Origin: Hasllibacter sp963833115
Lineage (GTDB): Bacteria > Pseudomonadota > Alphaproteobacteria > Rhodobacterales > Rhodobacteraceae
Reading direction: 5' to 3'
Assembly: GCA_963833115.1 (NCBI GenBank)
Contig: CAWHWS010000002.1
Coordinates: forward strand, 124,001-188,000
DNA: 64,000 nucleotides
Below are positions 31,610 to 39,331 of this stretch, piece by piece. Each line of letters starts with the position of its first letter. The first letter of the stretch is position 1. The notes below the pieces were generated by a model that saw only the letters and a program-made list of their open reading frames with translations, did no database searches and had not been told where the DNA came from. A program made the translations under genes and the position numbers.

Positions 31610-32809
31610 TCACGCGCCGGGCGCCCCCGCCGGCGCCCGGACCCGCCGCGCCCGCTCCGTCGCCGACTTGAGCTGCCCGCACGCCGCCATGATGTCCTCG
31701 CCCCGCGGCGTGCGGATCGGCGAGGCGTAGCCCGCCTCCATCAGGATGGTCGCGAAGGCCCGGATGCGGTTGTTCGACGACCGCCGGTAGCCCGCGCCGG
31801 GCCACTCGTTGAACGGGATGAGGTTCACCTTCGCCGGGATCCCCTCCAGCAGCGCCACCAGCCGGTGCGCGTCCGCGTCGCCGTCGTTCACCCCGTCCAG
31901 CATCACGTATTCGAACGTGATCCGCTCGGAATTGCTCGCCTTGGGGTACTCGCGCAGCGCCTCCAGCAGCGCCTCGATGTTCCAGCGCCGGTTGATCGGC
32001 ACGAGCCGGTCGCGCACCTCGTCCGTCGTCGCGTGGAAGCTCACCGCGAGGAGGCACCCGATCTCCGAGGCCGTGCGCGCGATCTGCGACACCACGCCCG
32101 AGGTGCTCAGGGTGATCCGCCGCCGGCCGAGCGCGATCCCCTCCCCGTCCATGACGATGCGCATCGCGTCACGCACGTTCTCGAAGTTGTAGAGCGGCTC
32201 GCCCATCCCCATCAGCACGATGTTCGACAGGAGCCGCGGCGCCGCGTCCGAGCCCACCCCCGGCGCCGTCCACTCGCCGAGGTCGTCGCGCGCCAGCATG
32301 ACCTGGCCCACGATCTCCCCCGCCGTCAGGTTGCGCACCAGCGTCTGCGTCCCCGTGTGGCAGAACGAGCAGGTCAGCGTGCAGCCCACCTGGGAGGAGA
32401 CGCACAGCGTCCCGCGCCCCTCCTCGGGGATGTACACCGTCTCCACCTCGTGCCCGCCATCCAGCCGGACGAGGTACTTGCGCGTCCCGTCCGACGAGAC
32501 CTGCCGCGACACCACCTCCGGCAGCGCGATGTCGAACCGCGCCTCGAGCATCGCCCGGAACGGCTTGGAGAGGTTGGTCATCGTCCCGAACTCGCGCGTG
32601 CCCTTTTGATAGAGCCACTGCCAGATCTGGCCCACGCGCATCTTGGCCTGCCGCTCGGGCGTGCCGGCCTCGATCAGGGCGGCGCGCATCGCATCGCGCG
32701 TCATCCCCACCAGGTTCGGCCGCTCGGGCGGCGCCTCCCGGCGCGGCACGGTCAGGGCGCCCGGCACCAGGGGGGCCGGGCGCGCCGGCGGGGTCTGGGG
32801 CTGGGTCAT
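31610..32809 (-). CDS. rlmN: 23S rRNA (and tRNA) adenine-C2 methyltransferase RlmN
   Basis: This 399-aa radical-SAM enzyme methylates A2503 of 23S rRNA and A37 of some tRNAs. The Fe-S cluster motif is CTLTCSFC; other conserved parts are SSQVGC, NIVLMGMGEPLYN, STSGV and the C-terminal GEDIMAACGQL that carries the catalytic cysteine, with the N-terminal accessory domain at about 35-100. The start ATG 32807-32809 has GGAG at 7 nt spacing. The N-terminal 35 residues are Pro-rich, longer than in E. coli. It converges on the protease with a 3-nt gap. Confidence 0.95.
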   Translation of the reverse strand: MTQPQTPPARPAPLVPGALTVPRREAPPERPNLVGMTRDAMRAALIEAGTPERQAKMRVGQIWQWLYQKGTREFGTMTNLSKPFRAMLEARFDIALPEVVSRQVSSDGTRKYLVRLDGGHEVETVYIPEEGRGTLCVSSQVGCTLTCSFCHTGTQTLVRNLTAGEIVGQVMLARDDLGEWTAPGVGSDAAPRLLSNIVLMGMGEPLYNFENVRDAMRIVMDGEGIALGRRRITLSTSGVVSQIARTASEIGCLLAVSFHATTDEVRDRLVPINRRWNIEALLEALREYPKASNSERITFEYVMLDGVNDGDADAHRLVALLEGIPAKVNLIPFNEWPGAGYRRSSNNRIRAFATILMEAGYASPIRTPRGEDIMAACGQLKSATERARRVRAPAGAPGA

Positions 32810-32898
32810 CGGGCGGCTCCGGGCGGGACGCCCCGCATCTAGCCCCCCGCGGCCCGTATCGGAAGGGGCGGACCCCGCGGCCCGCCCCCCGGCGCGCG

Positions 32899-33969
32899 TC
32901 ACCCCCGTCGGCGCAGGCGCCCCGCGCCCGCCAGCCCGCCCAGCGACAGCGCCAGCAGCGGCAGCGCGCCCGGCACCGGGATCGACGCGATCCGGAACGC
33001 GGAGATCGCCGCGTTCACCGTGTCGGGATTGTCGGTGATGAACCCGTCGAGCCCCCAGTCGAGGAAGGGCGCCGTGTCCGCCACCGCGTCGTCCGCGTCG
33101 GTCGGCCGGAAGGTCCAGCCGTAGACGCTCAGCCCCAGGCCGTGGGCCGCGTCGATCAGCCCTTCGGTGATCGAGCCGATCTGGAACGCCAGGGTGTCCA
33201 CGTAGGTCGCCATGTCGGCGAAGTTCACGAAGGTCGTGCCGTAATCGTTGGCGTAGTACGTCCCGTCGATCAGCAGCCCGCGCCCGAGCTGCGCCACCCC
33301 CATCTCCACGCCCGCCGCCTCGAGGAGGGCCGCGTAGTCCGACACGTTCGCGAAGTTGAACGCCTGCACGGCCAATTCGGCCGGCGTGTCGTACCCGCGG
33401 TCGATCAGGGTCTCGATCACCGCGCGGTTGGTGTCCGCGTCGTAGGCGTACTTGCCCTCGGTCAGCATCCCGACCGAGCTGCCCGTCGCTGCGTTGTAGG
33501 CGGTCAGGGCGTCGAGCATGTCGGCGAAGGTCGGGATGCGGTAGGCGTTCTCCGCGATCGGGTCGAACCCAGGATAGGCCGCGCTCCCGGTCCCCGTCGG
33601 CTCCACCGTCAGGACGCGCAGCTCGTCATAGGTGAAGTCGGCGACCCGGTAGCCCCCGTCGCGCGGCGCGTAGAACGCCTCCACGTCCGTGGTCCGCGTC
33701 AGGGTCGTGTCGTGCATCGCGATGAGCACGCCGTCGGCGGTCATCATCACGTCGGTCTCGATGAAGTCCGAGCCCATCCGAGCGGCGAGCTCGTTCCCGC
33801 CGATCGTGTTCTCCGGCAGGTAGGCGGGCGCGCCGCGATGCCCGATGACCAGGGGCGCCGCCCCGGTCAGGGTCGGGAAGGGCCCGGGGACGGTGGCGGC
33901 CTGGGCCATGGCGGCGGGCAGGATGGCGGCGCAGAGCGCGCCCGCCAGGCGGATCGTCGTGATGTGCAT
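32899..33969 (-). CDS. Exported glycerophosphodiester phosphodiesterase with VPLPA-like sorting tail
   Basis: This 356-aa GDPD-family protein has a signal peptide (IRLAGALCAAILPAAMAQA) and the TIM-barrel motifs VIGHRGAPAYLPENT, DFIETDVMMTADGVLIAMHD (ExD and the second His) and the late DGFITDNPD. It would hydrolyse glycerophosphodiesters outside the cytoplasm, yielding glycerol-3-phosphate. The C-terminus IPVPGALPLLALSLGGLAG plus RLRRRG is a VPLPA-CTERM-type signal, implying surface anchoring. This is the second protein of this sorting class in the window (see 27766-28437). Confidence 0.9.
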   Translation of the reverse strand: MHITTIRLAGALCAAILPAAMAQAATVPGPFPTLTGAAPLVIGHRGAPAYLPENTIGGNELAARMGSDFIETDVMMTADGVLIAMHDTTLTRTTDVEAFYAPRDGGYRVADFTYDELRVLTVEPTGTGSAAYPGFDPIAENAYRIPTFADMLDALTAYNAATGSSVGMLTEGKYAYDADTNRAVIETLIDRGYDTPAELAVQAFNFANVSDYAALLEAAGVEMGVAQLGRGLLIDGTYYANDYGTTFVNFADMATYVDTLAFQIGSITEGLIDAAHGLGLSVYGWTFRPTDADDAVADTAPFLDWGLDGFITDNPDTVNAAISAFRIASIPVPGALPLLALSLGGLAGAGRLRRRG

Positions 33970-34125
33970 GTCGGCCTCGGATGCAGGGGAAGGCTCCCCG
34001 TCCGCTACCCGGCCCGCATGACGCCGCGCCGACCGTTCCGCTTCGGTTCGATGACCGATCGCGCCCGCGCGCCCGGCCCGCCTGCCCGGCCCGCCTGACC
34101 TGATCGTCCCCGCGCGGGCCCGCGC

Positions 34126-34395
34126 TCAAGGCTGCGCCCGCGCCGCGGCGTTCGCCTCGCGCAGCAGGCCGACCACGTTCGCCGCCCCGATCGCGAGGCT
34201 GGCCAGGATCGCGTCCCAGAGCGGCGCCTCGGCGACGACCGCGTAATAGGCGATGTAGAACCCCGTCCCGATCAGGACGAAGGCGCGCAGCGCGACCCGC
34301 CCGCCCAGCGCGAACCCCGCGACGTGGAGGACCATCGCCGCGTTCACCAGGAGGCCCGCGGGCAGCTCGCCAGATCGCGTCATCATCTCCAGCAT
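34126..34395 (-). CDS. Small multi-helix membrane protein
   Basis: This 89-aa hydrophobic protein has about three transmembrane helices (GLLVNAAMVLHVAGFALGG, LRAFVLIGTGFYIAYYAVV, and WDAILASLAIGAANVVGLL) and short polar ends. The helix pattern with GTGFYIAYY and a terminal ANVV resembles small Popeye/YgjV-like membrane domains, but I cannot name it firmly. There is no operon partner within 100 bp. A conserved role at the membrane is all that can be said. Confidence 0.72.
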   Translation of the reverse strand: MLEMMTRSGELPAGLLVNAAMVLHVAGFALGGRVALRAFVLIGTGFYIAYYAVVAEAPLWDAILASLAIGAANVVGLLREANAAARAQP

Positions 34396-34496
34396 CGCCC
34401 GGCCCCTCCGCTCCCGCCCCGATCCGGGGCCGTCATGGAGGGATTAGGCCAGGCCGCGTCGGCGCGCGCGTGAAACGGCCGTGAAACCGCCGCGCG

Positions 34497-35042
34497 TCAG
34501 GCGCCGCAGCGGCTCGACGCCTCCTCGAGCGCCGCCGTGAACCCCAGGAGGCTGAACGTGTCCTCGGTGCGCGTGCCCCGCGACGAGCGCGCGACCAGGA
34601 CCGCGTCCGCCCCGGAGCGCATCGCCGTGATGATCGCGGCGTCGTCCTCCGGGCTCGCGGGCCACGCGTACTCCCCTTGGGTGAAGAGCTCGAACTGCCG
34701 CCCCGAGATCGTCATCACCACCGTCGAGTTGGGCGCGAAGGCGTAGCCCCCGGTGAAGCTGACCTCGCCGGAGACGTTCTGCGCCGGCCGGTAGGCCACG
34801 AACAGGAGGGCGTCGCCCCGGCGCACCGCCTTGACCTGCCCGGTCGCGACGTCGGTGTTGCGCTGCTCGGTCGGCGCGCTCACGCCCCAGCACTCGGTGG
34901 GGTCGCTCTCGACGAAGACCGACCAGTCGGTCACCGCCGCGACCCGGTTGGTCGATTCCTCCTGCGCGCCCGCCGGGAGCGCCAGCGCCGCCGCCAGGGC
35001 CGCGCCCGCCCAGGAACCCGTCAGGATGGCTCGAATGCTCAT
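34497..35042 (-). CDS. IalB-like (invasion-associated locus B) periplasmic protein
   Basis: This 181-aa protein has a signal peptide (LTGSWAGAALAAALALPAGAQ). The segment WSVFVESDPTECWGVSAPTEQ and the later SFTGGYAFAPNSTVVMTISG are typical of the IalB family found in most Alphaproteobacteria, including free-living marine ones, so the name does not imply virulence. Two Cys (about 51 and 179) could pair. The start ATG 35040-35042 removes a non-signal extension of the longer ORF. An 18-bp perfect palindrome lies 26 bp upstream, a possible operator. Confidence 0.85.
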   Translation of the reverse strand: MSIRAILTGSWAGAALAAALALPAGAQEESTNRVAAVTDWSVFVESDPTECWGVSAPTEQRNTDVATGQVKAVRRGDALLFVAYRPAQNVSGEVSFTGGYAFAPNSTVVMTISGRQFELFTQGEYAWPASPEDDAAIITAMRSGADAVLVARSSRGTRTEDTFSLLGFTAALEEASSRCGA

Positions 35043-35067
35043 GTCGCCTCGCCTCGATCTCTCGCCA

Positions 35068-35085
35068 CGTGACGGGCCCGTCACG
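35068..35085. promoter_or_regulatory. 18-bp perfect palindrome upstream of the IalB-like gene
   Basis: CGTGACGGGCCCGTCACG is a perfect 18-bp palindrome located 26 nt upstream of the IalB-like start codon and about 140 nt upstream of the divergent asparaginase gene. A dimeric transcription factor site is the simplest reading; the regulator is unknown. The centre GGGCCC is common in GC-rich DNA, but the GTGAC/GTCAC arms are not. Confidence 0.45.
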
Positions 35086-35222
35086 CCTGCATGTCCGCTC
35101 GCGGCGCCGTTCGCGCTGGAGGCGCGCGCCCCGGGCCGCTAGGCTGAGGCCCTACAACGTTCCGTGGCGCCGGGAAAACCCCGCCCCGCGGCGCGGGCGC
35201 GCGACGGGCGGAGGGTTGCCGC

Positions 35223-36260
35223 ATGGCTGCAACGACGACGAGGGCCGCGGCGGCCGAAGCCGGGCTGGGCACCGGCGTCCCCCTGGCCGAGATCTGGCGC
35301 GGCGACTTCTTCGAATGCGTCCACCGAGGCCACGCGGTCGTGATCGGACCGGATGGCGACGCCGCCCACGCCTGGGGCGATCCGGCCCTGACCATGCTGC
35401 CCCGCTCCTCGGCCAAACCGATCCAGGCCCTCGCCGTGACCGAGGCCGGGGTCGAGGCCGATCCCCGCCGCCTCGCCCTCGCCTGCGCCTCCCATCAGGG
35501 CGCGGCCGTCCACACCGCCGCCGCCGCGGACTGGCTCGCCGCCATCGGCGCCACCGAGGGCGACTACCGCTGCGGCCCCCAGACGCCGCACGACCGCCCC
35601 GCCAGAGAGGCCCTGATCCGCGCCGGGGAGGCCCCGGGCCAGATCCACAACGAGTGCTCGGGCAAGCACGCGGGCTTCCTCGCCCTCGCCCGCCATCTCG
35701 GCGCCGGCCCGGACTACGTGGACCCCACCCACCCCGTGCAGCGCGCCGTGCGCGCCGCCTTCGAGGAGACCACCGCCGAGACCTCCCCCGGCTTCGGCGT
35801 CGACGGCTGCTCGGCGCCCAACTTCGCCTGCACCCTGACCGGCCTCGCCCGCGCCATGCAGCGCTTCGCCGCCGCCACCGGCACGGGGGCCCGCCCCGCC
35901 GCGATGATCCGCCTGCGGGAGGCGATGGTGGCCCACCCGGACCTCGTCGCCGGGGAGGGCCGGGCCGGCACCGAGCTCATGCGCGAGATGTCCGCCGCCG
36001 GGCATGCGGTGGCGGTCAAGGCCGGCGCCGAGGGCGTGTTCGTCGCCATCCTGCCCGGCCCCCGCCCGATGGGCGTCGCGCTCAAGATCGAGGACGGCGC
36101 CGCGCGCGCCGCCGAGTGCGCCATCGCCGCGATCCTGGCGCGCCTGGGCGTGCTGGACCGCGCCGGCCCCGCCGCCCGCGCCCTGATCGACGCGCCCATC
36201 CTCAACCGCCGCGGCATCGTCACCGGCGCGATCCGCCCCGCCCCCGCCCTCCTCGCCTAG
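35223..36260 (+). CDS. L-asparaginase of the Rhizobium etli type (AnsA/PF06089)
   Basis: This 345-aa cytoplasmic amidohydrolase belongs to the class unrelated to E. coli AnsA/AnsB. The catalytic Ser-Lys region is LPRSSAKPIQ, and the second conserved site is HNECSGKHAGF; GFGVDGCSAPNF follows. It converts asparagine to aspartate and ammonia. The ATG at 35223 has GGAGGG at 8 nt spacing. Its TAG stop shares a CTAG with the convergent TSUP permease gene. The neighbours serB, serC and serA hint at an amino-acid metabolism cluster, but co-regulation is not shown. Confidence 0.88.
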   Translation: MAATTTRAAAAEAGLGTGVPLAEIWRGDFFECVHRGHAVVIGPDGDAAHAWGDPALTMLPRSSAKPIQALAVTEAGVEADPRRLALACASHQGAAVHTAAAADWLAAIGATEGDYRCGPQTPHDRPAREALIRAGEAPGQIHNECSGKHAGFLALARHLGAGPDYVDPTHPVQRAVRAAFEETTAETSPGFGVDGCSAPNFACTLTGLARAMQRFAAATGTGARPAAMIRLREAMVAHPDLVAGEGRAGTELMREMSAAGHAVAVKAGAEGVFVAILPGPRPMGVALKIEDGAARAAECAIAAILARLGVLDRAGPAARALIDAPILNRRGIVTGAIRPAPALLA

Positions 36261-37012
36261 CCGCGCAGCAGCAGCGTCGCCGCCAGCGCCAGGGACACCG
36301 CCACCACCATGGGCCGCACCAGCCGCGCGCCCGCCCGCATCGCCAGCCGCGCGCCGATGGTCGCGCCCGCGACCTGCCCCGCCGCCATCGCCAGCCCCAC
36401 GCCCCACCAGATGACGCCGGAGGCCGCGAACACCGCCAGCCCCCCGGCATTGGACGCGAAGTTCAGGAGCTTGGTATGCGCCGTCGCCCGCAGCACCCCG
36501 TAGCCGCGCAGCGCGATGAACCCGATCATGTAGAACGCCCCCGCCCCCGGCCCCAGCAGCCCGTCATAGGCCGCCACCGCCGGCACCGCGGTCCCCGCGA
36601 AGAGCCCCGCCCCCATCCGCTGCGCCCGGTCCACGTCCCCGAGCCCCGGCCGCAGCGCGAAGAACGCCGCCACCCCGATCAGGAGGTAGGGCAGCGCCCC
36701 GCGCAGCGCGTCCACCGGCACCACGACCACCAGGGACGCGCCCGCCACCGCCGCCCCGAACGCGATCCCCGCCACCGGCGCCTGCGCCCGCAGGTCCACG
36801 TGCCCCCCGCGCGCATAGGCGATCGCCGCCGCCCCCGCGCCCCATATGCCCTGGACCTTGTTGGTCCCGATCGCCGCCGCCGGCGGCAGCCCCGCCAGGA
36901 GGAGCGCCGGCACCGTGATGAGCCCGCCGCCCCCCGCGACCGCGTCCACCATCCCCGCCGCGAACGCCGCCAGCACCAGGAGCGCCAGCACCTCCGGCGC
37001 GAGATCGATCAC
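36257..37012 (-). CDS. TSUP-family (TauE/SafE) membrane transporter
   Basis: This 251-aa inner-membrane protein has about eight helices. The N-terminal FAAGMVDAVAGGGGLITVPALLLAGLPP and the mid-protein KLLNFASNAGGLAVF are the two halves of the TSUP signature. Members export sulfite, sulfoacetate or other anions; the substrate here is unknown. It starts at GTG 37010-37012, overlapping the serB stop as GTGA, so it is translated with serB. Coupling to a serine-synthesis gene is unusual and could point to export of a sulfur or organic anion linked to serine/cysteine flux. Confidence 0.88.
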   Translation of the reverse strand: MIDLAPEVLALLVLAAFAAGMVDAVAGGGGLITVPALLLAGLPPAAAIGTNKVQGIWGAGAAAIAYARGGHVDLRAQAPVAGIAFGAAVAGASLVVVVPVDALRGALPYLLIGVAAFFALRPGLGDVDRAQRMGAGLFAGTAVPAVAAYDGLLGPGAGAFYMIGFIALRGYGVLRATAHTKLLNFASNAGGLAVFAASGVIWWGVGLAMAAGQVAGATIGARLAMRAGARLVRPMVVAVSLALAATLLLRG

Positions 37013-37881
37013 CGCCCGCGCACCTCCCCGGCCCGGTAGCCCTGCAGCCAGAGGAGCGCCGACAGGTCCCCGTGATCCACCCGCGCGTCCGCCACCTCGC
37101 ACAGGGCCGCCCGCGCGTGCAGGGCCACCCCCAGCCCCGCCGCCGCCACCATCCCCGCATCGTTCGCCCCGTCCCCCACGGCCAGCGCGTCCGCCGCGCC
37201 GATCCCGAGGGCGGCGCATTCCTCCTCCAGCGCCGCCACCTTCGCCGCGCGCCCCAGATACGGCCGCGCCGCCCGCCCCGTGAGCCGCCCGCCCGCCACC
37301 TCCAGCACGTTGGCCCGGTGCGCGTCGAACCCCAGGGCGCCCGCCACCCAGCCCGTGAACGCCGTGAACCCGCCCGAGACCAGGACGCAGCGCGCCCCGT
37401 GCGCGCGCATCGTCGCCACCAGCGCCCCGCCCCCCGGCGCGAGCGTCAGGCGCTCCTCGATCACCCGTAGGATCGCCCCTTCCGGCAGCCCCGCCAGCAG
37501 CGCCACCCGCGCCTCGAGCGCGCCGTCGAAATCGACGTCCCCCGCCATCGCCCGGTCGGTGATCGCCGCCACCTCCGCGCCCACGCCGGCCAGGTCCGCG
37601 AGCTCGTCGATGCACTCCTGCCCGATCATCGTCGAATCCATGTCCGCCAGCAGCAGCCGCTTCCTGCGCCCCGCCGCCGGCACGCAGTTCACGTCGACCC
37701 CCAGCCCGCGCATCTCCCCCGCCACGTGCCCCAGCATCGCCGGCCGCGCCTCCACGGGAAACTCCGCCGCCTCCCCGCCCGAGAGCCAGTCCGCGTCCCC
37801 GCCCCCGAACGCGTCCCGCACCGCCCGCACATGGGCCGGCTCCAAGGCGCCCGGCGCCGCGACGAGGGAGATCATGTCCAT
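37009..37881 (-). CDS. serB: Phosphoserine phosphatase SerB
   Basis: This 290-aa HAD-family phosphatase performs the last step of serine synthesis. The nucleophile motif is LLADMDSTMIGQE, the Ser motif is VLVSGGFTAFTG, and the Lys/Asp motifs are GRAAKV and AVGDGANDAGM. The first 70 residues are the small N-terminal regulatory-like domain of proteobacterial SerB. It is divergent from serC-serA, so all three serine genes are adjacent: serB to the left, serC and serA to the right. Confidence 0.95.
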   Translation of the reverse strand: MDMISLVAAPGALEPAHVRAVRDAFGGGDADWLSGGEAAEFPVEARPAMLGHVAGEMRGLGVDVNCVPAAGRRKRLLLADMDSTMIGQECIDELADLAGVGAEVAAITDRAMAGDVDFDGALEARVALLAGLPEGAILRVIEERLTLAPGGGALVATMRAHGARCVLVSGGFTAFTGWVAGALGFDAHRANVLEVAGGRLTGRAARPYLGRAAKVAALEEECAALGIGAADALAVGDGANDAGMVAAAGLGVALHARAALCEVADARVDHGDLSALLWLQGYRAGEVRGR

Positions 37882-37981
37882 GCCCCCCCCTACCCCGCCC
37901 CGCCCCCCGCCGCACGCCCCGTGGTCCGGACCCGCGGCCCCGGCCCGCCGCGCGCGATTCCGGCTTGCGAGCCGCGGCGCG

Positions 37982-38041
37982 CCGGCTTAGCCGGACGGCG
38001 GGCCACCCTGCCCCAACGCAGGGCGATCATCTGTGAGGATG
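37982..38041 (+). ncRNA. Structured leader upstream of serC (candidate serC RNA motif)
   Basis: Three small hairpins precede serC: CCGGC/GCCGG (37982-37986 with 37990-37994), CCCTGC/GCAGGG with loop CCCAAC (38006-38011 with 38018-38023), and CATC/GATG (38028-38031 with 38038-38041), whose loop holds the ribosome-binding GAGG. A conserved serC leader RNA motif has been described for Alphaproteobacteria; position and hairpins fit, but I recall only its general form. The last hairpin could mask the ribosome-binding site 3 nt before the ATG and tune translation. Confidence 0.55.
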
Positions 38042-38043
38042 CC

Positions 38044-39234
38044 ATGAGCACCACGACCGACCCGGCCGCCCGGCCGGACGCCGCCCCCGCGCGCCCCTCC
38101 GCCCGCCCGGGCGACCCCCGCTTCTCCTCCGGCCCTTGCGCCAAGCCCCCCGGCTGGACGCCGCAGGCGCTCGCCGGCGCCTCCCTGGGCCGCTCGCACC
38201 GCTCCGCCGAGGGCAAGGCGCGCCTTAAAGCGGCCATCGACGGCACCCGCGAGGTCCTGCAGGTCCCGGACACCCACCGCATCGCCATCGTCCCGGCCTC
38301 CGACACCGGCGCCTACGAGATGGCGATGTGGACCCTCCTCGGCGCCCGGGCCGTCACCGCCCTCGCCTGGGAATCCTTCGGCAAGGGATGGGTGACCGAC
38401 GCCGTGAGGCAGCTCCGCCTCGACCCCACGGTGATCGAGGCCGAGTACGGCCACCTCCCGGATCTGACCGCCGTCGACTGGGACACGGACGTGCTCTTCA
38501 CCTGGAACGGCACCACCTCCGGCGTGCGCGTCCCCTCCGGCGACGTGATCCCCGCGGATCGCGCCGGCCTCACCCTGTGCGACGCGACCTCGGCCGCCTT
38601 CGCCCAGGACCTGCCCTGGGACCGCTTGGACGTGACGACCTTCTCCTGGCAGAAGGTCATGGGCGGCGAGGCCGCGCACGGCGTCCTGATCCTCGGGCCG
38701 CGGGCCGCCGAGCGCCTCGAATCCCACACGCCCTCCTGGCCCCTGCCCAAGATCTTCCGCCTGACCAAGCCCACGAGCGGGCAGGGCGGCGCGCTCATCG
38801 AGGGCCTCTTCCGCGGCGAGACGATCAACACCCCCTCCATGCTCTGCGTCGAGGACTGGCTCGCCGCCCTGGACTGGGCCCGCTCCATCGGCGGCCTCCC
38901 CGCCCTCCACGCCCGCGCCGACGCGAACGCGGCCGCCGTCTGGGACCATGTCGAGCGCTCGGACATCCTGGAGAACCTCACCGCCGACCCGAGGACGCGC
39001 TCCAACACCTCCGTGTGCCTGCGCTTCGCCGACCCCGCCGTCGCCGGGGACGCGGCCTTCGCCAAGGCGGTGGCCAAGCGGCTGGAGGCCGAGGGCGTGG
39101 CCTATGATGTCGCCTCCTACCGCGACGCGCCGCCGGGCCTGCGCATCTGGTGCGGCGCCACGGTCGAGGCCTCGGACGTCGCCGCGCTCATGCCCTGGAT
39201 CGACTGGGCCTACCATTCCGAGCGCGCGGCCTGA
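38044..39234 (+). CDS. serC: Phosphoserine aminotransferase SerC
   Basis: This 396-aa PLP enzyme transaminates 3-phosphohydroxypyruvate to phosphoserine. It is the longer form found in Alphaproteobacteria and Archaea/Actinobacteria. The PLP lysine is in TFSWQKVMGGEAAHG; other landmarks are RFSSGPCAKPPGW, TWNGTTSGVRVP and CDATSAAFAQ. The start ATG at 38044 sits just after the structured leader. It is followed by serA 97 nt downstream, with a phased TGCAT array between them. Confidence 0.95.
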   Translation: MSTTTDPAARPDAAPARPSARPGDPRFSSGPCAKPPGWTPQALAGASLGRSHRSAEGKARLKAAIDGTREVLQVPDTHRIAIVPASDTGAYEMAMWTLLGARAVTALAWESFGKGWVTDAVRQLRLDPTVIEAEYGHLPDLTAVDWDTDVLFTWNGTTSGVRVPSGDVIPADRAGLTLCDATSAAFAQDLPWDRLDVTTFSWQKVMGGEAAHGVLILGPRAAERLESHTPSWPLPKIFRLTKPTSGQGGALIEGLFRGETINTPSMLCVEDWLAALDWARSIGGLPALHARADANAAAVWDHVERSDILENLTADPRTRSNTSVCLRFADPAVAGDAAFAKAVAKRLEAEGVAYDVASYRDAPPGLRIWCGATVEASDVAALMPWIDWAYHSERAA

Positions 39235-39265
39235 GGCCGGCCGCGCGACGCCCACATCTCCCACA

Positions 39266-39303
39266 TGCATCGCTCGTGCATGGGATGTGCATGGATTGTG
39301 CAT
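39266..39303 (+). promoter_or_regulatory. Four TGCAT blocks at exact 11-bp spacing before serA
   Basis: TGCAT occurs at 39266, 39277, 39288 and 39299, each exactly 11 bp from the last, ending 28 nt before the serA start codon. The intervening 6-mers differ, so this is not simply a copied repeat. One-turn phasing on one helix face suggests cooperative binding of a regulator, or an unusual leader RNA. No match to a known operator is claimed. Confidence 0.5.
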
Positions 39304-39331
39304 CCGCACCAGCGCACAGAAAGACCGTGAA

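Noticed and set aside
34497..35042. A virulence factor because of the name invasion-associated locus B
   Set aside because: IalB-like proteins are widespread in free-living marine Alphaproteobacteria; nothing here suggests pathogenicity.
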